Below are positions 57,265 to 64,000 of a stretch of DNA of 64,000 nucleotides, in pieces (the stretch's first letter is position 1; the number at the start of each line of letters is the position of its first letter). A program made the position numbers and the translations under genes. The DNA comes from Liolophura sinensis (Eukaryota > Mollusca > Polyplacophora > Chitonida > Chitonidae). Below the pieces are notes generated by a model, which did no database searches, was not told the origin of the DNA, and saw only the letters and a program-made list of their open reading frames with translations. The stretch lies in NCBI RefSeq assembly GCF_032854445.1, contig NC_088305.1, forward strand, positions 15,733,717 through 15,797,716, given 5' to 3'.

Positions 57265-59630
57265 CGCACTTGTAGGAGACACATGAATCCCTCTTGTGTC
57301 ACTATGCTTTACGTAAAACTTCAGGTCAATACATGAAGTACTTCTTGAAATACCACCTCTAGCATTTACTTTAACATTGATTCTAATATACATTACAACA
57401 AAGTCAAGGATTTTGTAATTTATGGTAATAACCATTCACACAAGGAATCAACGATGGAACATCTCCCTCACGCTGATGATCAGGGTGTGACATACATGCA
57501 AGATACGCCACCCTCTACAGGTGAGCTAAAAACTTCTATAAAATACTTTACCTCCTGTGAGATGAAAACTGATGTATCAACTCTGGCACCAAAAATGGTA
57601 AATGTTCCTTAACCAAAGTTGAGTTTATGACTAACCAGTTACAGTGGCACTGCCCTGCATGGACCTGTACAATGTATCACCATCAGCTGTGGCATGCACT
57701 TTTATAATGTAAGCTTCTATCTTCATGAATTGTCATTTCAGTGAGGGGGGGGGGGGGGGGTTAGGCAACAATTTTTTTTATCACACTGGTCTATAGAAAA
57801 TCACTCACGAGCTTGCTCAACCATAACAAGATGTATGAGTGTTGTGTAACAAAAATTGGTGAAAACAAAGATATTTGAGAGGAAACACCTTTCCATAGAT
57901 AACTTCTTGAATTTATTTAGAGAACTCAATTTCCTTGTATGTCTGAAGACCATTAAGAAATAAATAACCGTTCACCAAAACAAGTGTTTAGATTCAACTC
58001 TTCTGCAGAGTAAATCAACTGAAGAAGTTGACATCCAGGAAAAAGTGTTACATCCAATGACCTCCCAAGTTCTAAATGTCACAAACTGCAGTAATCAATT
58101 ACAGTACAAATCTCAATTTGTCTTCAAACAAAACTTCCAAGCCAAACTATTTCACTGTACATAATAAAAAATTCTCGTACTTTCATGCCACTCATGAATA
58201 ACATAATGGTATAGCACACAACTGATATGTAATATTAGAAAACAAAAAAGAAAAAAAAACTATAATGTTCATGTCAATACAGCAAAAAGAAAGCAAAAAC
58301 GAGCTTATGAACAAAAAAAAAAAAAAATTCAATGAATGAAGTCTTACATTAAAATGCTAAACTCACTGTTTCAAACAAAACCGACGTGTACAACAAAACT
58401 ACATGCATCATAAAAGAAGGCTTAGTTGATTGTAACTACATGTACCATCCAAGGCATACATGTATCTGTTACCATGGAAACGACTAAATGTAGTTACAAT
58501 CAACTTCCATGACTGGTTTGTGACTTTAGTAATTACAGTAGTTACACATGTGTATGTAACTGAAAAGGCCTTGACATACAGTTGTACAGTTTACTGTTTT
58601 CAATACAAAACCTTCTTATAAACGTCACCATCCTGTATCTATCTGTGGTGCAAATGACAACAATTGTGAACAAGAACAAAAACAAAAACTTCTGTAGAAA
58701 AGACAGGTACAGACATGTATATTTACATGTAAGAAAGGTTCTGCTGCTCATTATGGTGTTTTATTAAGGTGAAAATGTACAAGATGATCCTCTGCATTTA
58801 GCATGTTAAGCAAATGATATGGATGACAAAGCTGTGATCTTTTCACACACCTCTCAATACAATGGTCAGGAAAATATGGAAAGTAAAAATAAAACTATAC
58901 AATGCACCATGTTTTTAAATGCAAATTACGTGTGTGTCTAGTCATGTTGCCCAGCACTCTTTTAATACATGTTTGTTGCCTTTTTGCAGTAAAATATTAA
59001 CTATGTAACAATTATTCTACTTTGCCTAGTCCCACTAAAATTTTTACAGCACAAATACTGGAATAAATAAATTTGCAGATTTACGTAGTATTTATACAAG
59101 CAACAAGAATTAGCAGTTGCAAATTGCAAAACATCTGGAAATTGCATCTACACACACACTGCTCCCACACACATCACAGGTTTTCGCTTGACATCACATG
59201 AGCATTACTTACTGACTGATTTAAGTCGAATTCCAAACATACCCTGAACACAAAGACCCCTCCTCGACCGAAGAGCCTGATATGCAGGGACACGCCCACA
59301 ATGGACAAAACAGTGAGCTGTCAGGTTACATCTGCAATAATCTGCAGTTTGCTCAGAAAACAGTTAACAGTCGGTAGTCAGTGGCAGCCAACAAGATCTT
59401 GGACTTCAGTGGTTTTCAGACAGTGTTGTAAGATCAATGGTTGGTATATTATGCGGTATGATAATAAAGTATTCATTATAAGTTGCCTGATTTCTAATTT
59501 CTGACATACATGTTACAAGCTTTGCATTTTCATCTTTGACACTGTTTCTAACTGCCAACAGAAGGTAATTTCATGGTGGACATCTTCATTGCCTTCTACA
59601 TGCGGGTTCATGTCCTTCTTGTGTTCACAT
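57265..59630. other. Gene-less stretch, AT-rich
   Basis: Contains a G16 homopolymer at 57745-57760 and A-rich tracts near 58245-58327. Could be intron or 3' UTR of the minus-strand golgin gene. No exon recognised. Confidence 0.4.
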
Positions 59631-59639
59631 CTTTATTCC

Positions 59640-59900
59640 ACATCCTTCATCTCTTCACATCTTCATTTCAAATCCTTCACCTCTTCACATCATAATGTCT
59701 CATCCTTCACATCTTCATGTCACATTCTTCATCTCTTCACATCATCATGTCACATCCTTCACCTCTTCACATCATAATGTCTCATCCTTCACATCTTCAC
59801 ATCATCATGTCTCATCCTTCACATCTTCACATCTTCACATCATCATGTCTCATCCTTCACATCTTCATATCGTCATGTCTCATCCTTCACATCTCATCTT
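59640..59900. repeat. Tandem repeat, irregular 27-45-bp units
   Basis: Repeats built from tcatccttcacatcttcaca and tcatcatgtc in changing order. Open frames here (HPSHLHIIMS type) are by-products. Confidence 0.88.
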
Positions 59901-60639
59901 GGGGATTCATCTGTTCCCTGTGTATTCCAGTGTTAACCAGCCCTGGAAAGGAGCATAAATTTTCAAAGTTATTAAACACAGACATTTTTACCCACAACAT
60001 TTACACCTTTTCCTTTTTTCTTATGGAGAGAACTAGAGGTATTCAGAAATACTGTTTGGTTTTCTCATGGAGACACTGACTTTAATACACAAATATAGAT
60101 TTTTCTGTCTCTGTCTTTGTAGATATCTCTTGAACGTGAACAGAGGAGCGACTATTGTATATGTAAACAGTTGTTGCTCAAAGAGTCTCACTTAATATTT
60201 ACGTGTATTTGCTTTAAACTCTAAAATTTAACAATGGACAGGCAAATTTGCAAAATTAGTGATGCTAGACCACAGCTGGTCTAAAAAAAAGATGCCTTGG
60301 TGTGATAAAAAGATACCAGTGTGTAACACAAAGTGTTAGTGATTTGTTCAAGAAGACAACCCCGTAAAAACAAAACCTGTTACCTCAAGAAATTGTCCCA
60401 TGTCCAAACAAAACATAAAAACTGGCACAGCATGGGAAATGAGGAAAGAAATGAAGGGAACTGTTTACAAAAACATGTCAAGGAATAGGGATACAAAATG
60501 ATACGGAGGATAAGTGTGTGATTCACTACAGCTTCTGATGTACATCTGTGTACTATAGATTGGATTGACTGTCGTGTGGACAGGGAAATCACTGAGTGTT
60601 CTCGTAAGCTAGTACACTACAACTCCTGGGTGCTCACGC

Positions 60640-61025
60640 AGGTTCTACACTACCACCCTTGGGTGTTCTCACTGATTTGTGCAAGTACTGCAATTGGCTG
60701 TTTTCAGAGATAGGTACAGTACTACTTTTGGGTGTTCTCACAAATTTGTACAGTCCTGCAATTGGCTGTTTTCAGAGATAGGTACAGTACTACTTTTGGG
60801 TGTTCTAACAAATTTGTACAGTCCTGAAATTGGCTGTTTTCAGAGATAGGTAGAGTACTACTTTGGGGTTTTCTCACAAATTTGTACAGTCCGGCCCAGG
60901 GTTATTCTCAGATTTGCACACAACTCCTTTGGGTTTTTCTCACAAATTTGTACAGTCTGGCCCAGGGTTATTCTCAGATTTGCACACAACTCCTTTGGAG
61001 TTTTCTCACAAATTTGTACAGTACT
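60640..61025. repeat. Tandem repeat in two blocks, about 71 and 66 bp
   Basis: First block: tttgggtgttctcacaaatt, tgtacagtcctgcaattggc, tgttttcagagataggtaca, about 3.5 copies. Second block: cacaaatttgtacagtccgg, cccagggttattctcagatt, tgcacacaactcctttgggt, about 2.5 copies. Both share the cacaaatttgtacagt core. Confidence 0.88.
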
Positions 61026-61440
61026 ACTCTAAGGGAAATGTGTGACAAAAACTGGAATGGCCTTAAATCAATTAGCATTTAAAAATTCAAAAGATGTGTA
61101 TGACCCTGTTGTGGCAGGTGTGGTGTGACGACTATGAAGTGCTACCGGCATAATAAACCCACTGGTATTACATGTATCTGGCTATCTCCTCCTCTGTAAC
61201 AACCAGGTATGCAGTTGGTAGAAAAGGTGAAAAAAATGAATGTAACTTAAATACAACATAATCAAAATCAGACATTAGTTCAATGTTACTATTTGACAGG
61301 TTATGATGGAGTTACTTCCCATGTGTCAAAAGAGTCACATCAAAAATAAAGGTAAATGTAACTGTTACATGAAATGTTATATGTTGTGATATATGTACAC
61401 ATACTGTGTCATATGATGCTGCAAATTCTTCTCTACTCAG

Positions 61441-61514
61441 CTCTGTTTACACCTCCAGAATCACAGAAAAACACAACCACAGTATATACCGACGAGAAAA
61501 CACATAACATACAG
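61441..61514 (+). other. Splice-flanked open block, doubtful exon
   Basis: ctctactcag acceptor and atacag|gtaagt donor flank 74 bp with one open frame (LFTPPESQKNTTTVYTDEKT). It is on the opposite strand to the nearby golgin exon, which argues against it; splice consensus by itself is common by chance. Confidence 0.2.
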
Positions 61515-62034
61515 GTAAGTATAAAGGAAGACTCTTTCAGAGAAAATACAATATTGATCTGTTGTGGAACCTAGCAATGCACATTTACGGCTTAATGACT
61601 CTTGGGCAACATTACAGCCATATTGTGGCGACAATACATCATGACCTTCTGCTCTGGCATTCGTTCACCGCACAGCTAACTTTCCACACTGAGGCAATGG
61701 GGTATATTTAACACTCATCTTACAAAGAGAGTAGGGGCAAGGGAACAGAAAAGTTGCTAAGTACATTAAAATTACCTTCTGACTAGAAAGTAGCCTCTAC
61801 AAAGCTACATCTGAAATAAGTCAACAGAAAGCAATATGTATGTGGTGTCCAGAAATGGAATTCTGCATGATTTAGATAAGTATACATCTACAATGGATTT
61901 ATCAGTGAATTTTAAGTTTGAGGCTTCTGGTGGAACAAATGTACAAGTCTACTTAAATAGCTCTCTTCAAGCATGGTACATGTACATAACCTAAAATTTC
62001 TCCCCTGACTCAGCTGCACGTTACCCATTTCAGA

Positions 62035-62160
62035 CAGTTCTATTGATCTTAGAAAGGTGTCCTGTGGTGTGTTTAGAAGATAATATGATAGCCTACTGGA
62101 AAAATGTCAGTTTCAACACCAAAAGTAACATTTATAATACATTTACTTGCCATTTTTGGG
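62035..62160 (+). repeat. Dispersed repeat, second copy
   Basis: Partner of the copy at 41625-41790. Confidence 0.55.
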
Positions 62161-62227
62161 TGATATTTGCTGGGTCATTTAGCATATGAAGAGAGTGTGC
62201 ATACTATGTTGTGGCTTGACCACTCAC

Positions 62228-62314
62228 CCCAGCTTTACTGTCCTGACATGAGAGAATCTTGGCCGTCTGGTCATCTGTGAACTTCATCACTGTGGCGATG
62301 ACCTTAGCCAGCGT
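62228..62314 (-). CDS. Golgin-245 (GOLGA4)-type GRIP domain exon, partial gene
   Basis: Minus-strand exon of 87 bp (29 codons) with acceptor attctttacccag and donor gctggg|gtgagt. It reads TLAKVIATVMKFTDDQTAKI then LSCQDSKAG. The first part closely follows the second half of the GRIP domain of golgin-245/p230 as I recall it (TMAKVITTVLKFPDDQTQKI), which targets trans-Golgi golgins to membranes through Arl1. The first half of GRIP and the long coiled coil should lie beyond the right edge. After KIL, the vertebrate EREDARLM is replaced by SCQDSKAG. A possible last exon is at about 61692-61670 (cattgcctcag, then CGKLAVR and a stop); this is unsupported. Confidence 0.7.
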
Positions 62315-62319
62315 CTGGG

Positions 62320-62749
62320 TAAAGAATAAAACAATTTATACTTTTTAATTCAATAAGAAAAGGAAAATTTGTCCTGATGACTTGTTCAATGATATCACAT
62401 CTTTGATTGATAAAGAAGGTTCTTTTGAGGAAACATGAGAATGTCTTGATTGCCATTATCCTGACTATATGAAAAAGTTGTTCCCAATCAGAGAATCATG
62501 AATTAAGATCATGTACAAGCAATCAAGTAAAAATTCCTTTTTTCCCCACACAGAACAACTCAAAAAAAAAGGTTGTCATACTCTGCGGCTGTTCAGTGGA
62601 ACAGTCGGCCTGCCTACATGCAATCTGCCTCCTCAGCTAAAACGTTTAAAAATGCGCACGAAAAGTGGCAGAAAGTTCCAAACACATAGCATAGCAAAGC
62701 CTTGTATCTCTGTATGTATATATATATATATATACATAAATATATATGT

Positions 62750-62791
<42 letters not shown>

Positions 62792-63344
62792 CTTTGAACT
62801 TTTTAATGTTTAGTGTAATTTTTTTTTTAATAACTCGTGTGACTGCCGCTTGGTTGTGTCAGTGAATGAAGGGCCTCAGGGAAGATCATTACTGTTATAT
62901 TGACTGAGTCTGTTACCCTCTGAAAATAAAGATATTATTATTATTACTATTCTTAGAGGAAAAAAGCAGACAAACTACCATAAATTAGGTGTAGCAGGTG
63001 AACCTGGGTAGGTTCATTTTCCTGTAAGTTCTCAGTGAACATCAACACACATACGCTGGCAATCAGTTCATGATACTTTATATCCTACTTTCATCTACAG
63101 AAGCAAAATATGGATCAGATTTTAAAACGTGACTTTAGACAGCAAGTAAACTGTCAAATCTTTGTACTATTCCACCTCAATCTCTATTAACATGCTGGTC
63201 ACTGACCCGGCAGTGCTGATTGATGTTCCTCAGCATGTTATGGGTGACAGAAGCCGTGTATGATCTCCAAATTATGGAAACATGACTGTTTTGAAAGAGA
63301 GGATTTCATTGGCTTGGGACAATGGCCCGTATGGCTAATGTGCA
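62320..63344. other. Probable intron of the golgin gene
   Basis: No exon found upstream of the GRIP exon before the SINE at 63345. Contains the (TA)n tract at 62716-62790. Confidence 0.4.
62716..62790. repeat. (TA)n microsatellite with interruptions
   Basis: Mostly ta dinucleotides with tacataaatatatatgtata interruptions. Confidence 0.9.
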
Positions 63345-63557
63345 TTATTTATTTATTTATTTATTTGATTGGTGTTCAAGAATGCCGTATGCTGTAGTCA
63401 AGAATATTTCACTTATACAACGGGGGCCAGCATTATGATAGGGTGAAGCAACCCACGACCATCCGCAGGTTGCTGGCTGGACTTGAACTCACAGGGACTG
63501 CACGGGTGAGAGGCTCCTGGATTATTGCGGACGTGTTAACCCCCTTGGCCACCCTAA
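63345..63557 (-). mobile_element. SINE family 1 (minus), body deletion
   Basis: Reverse tail tatttatttatttgattggt, body cacttatacaacgggggcca, and a diverged head (gaggctcctggattattgcg, cccccttggccaccc). Part of the middle between ggttgctgg and ctggacttgaactc is missing. Confidence 0.82.
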
Positions 63558-63799
63558 TGCACGTAATGGATATCACTAAACAATTTTCCTCCTGCTGTGC
63601 GTATAAAAAGCGCAACAGTTTTTTTTAATCATATAAACACGAAAGGCACGCTTTGCGATTTTCACATCTATGTGTGTGTAATATTGTTTGCATTCTGCTT
63701 TTCTTGCTTCAGAATTGCAACTCCTAAATTACAAAATTCCATTCTGCTTTTGTCTTATCGCTTTTGATGTCAAACTGACTTCAGGTTGCAGTGTAGACA

Positions 63800-63876
63800 G
63801 ATTTATTTATTTCTTGTTTTATGCTATTTATCTAGAATATTTCATTTTTGCGACGGCAGCCACCATTATGGTGGGA
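63800..63876 (-). mobile_element. SINE family 1 3' fragment (minus), diverged
   Basis: gatttatttatttcttgttt, tagaatatttcatttttgcg and caccattatggtgggagg match the reverse of the SINE 3' body. Confidence 0.65.
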
Positions 63877-64000
63877 GGATACTATAAACATAAAGTTCAA
63901 GAAATAAATAAGCACAAATATTTGTCTTATTACAGCTTATTAAAGATTGGAAGGTCACTCAAGAATGCCAAGCCATGTAATACATTTCTACACTATGTCC

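Overview
This is a eukaryotic, metazoan window. Its genes are split by GT-AG introns, it is AT-rich, and it is crowded with tRNA-derived SINEs, small inverted-repeat elements, foldbacks and minisatellites. The dominant SINE, with an A-box head and an (AAAT)n tail preceded by a 'caccaatcaaataaat' motif, together with the protein-level similarities, suggests a lophotrochozoan, most likely a marine mollusc. The species cannot be named from the sequence. No bacterial, viral, CRISPR or LTR-element signal was seen.

Layout. 1-21.8 kb: mostly gene-poor DNA holding SINEs in both orientations, an undescribed-looking short element with terminal inverted repeats (five copies), two copies of a second SINE family, minisatellites and a Penelope-like element remnant folded back on itself. 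Two weak minus-strand exon candidates lie at 1.8 and 12.0 kb. 21.8-23.4 kb: a complete two-exon minus-strand gene for a CDC123/D123-family ATP-grasp protein (363 aa). 23.4-27.1 kb: intergenic. 27.17-42.52 kb: a complete plus-strand ten-exon gene for the four-RRM RNA-binding protein RBM45 (545 aa by my splice model), with a probable intron in its 3' UTR. About 50.0-55.7 kb: scattered plus-strand exons of a gene I do not recognise, including a convincing last exon pair. 62.2 kb: one minus-strand exon encoding half of a golgin-245-type GRIP domain, whose upstream exons should lie past the right edge.

The genes are ordinary neighbours rather than an operon or pathway. The striking part is how tandem duplication interacts with splicing in RBM45. 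Exon 9 ends in a 27-bp minisatellite in which every unit repeats the 5' splice site in frame, giving seven identical GTGAGT donors that could add 0-6 copies of a nine-residue peptide inside RRM4. Intron 7 of the same gene starts with a 23-bp minisatellite that also repeats its own donor, but out of frame. A third array, near 51 kb, is a tandem amplification of the tRNA-like head of the SINE. Introns 2, 5 and 8 carry further arrays, and a 425-bp ORF-bearing duplication brackets exons 9-10.

All exon models were built by eye from reading frame, splice consensus and remembered family sequence. No alignment or expression data were available.
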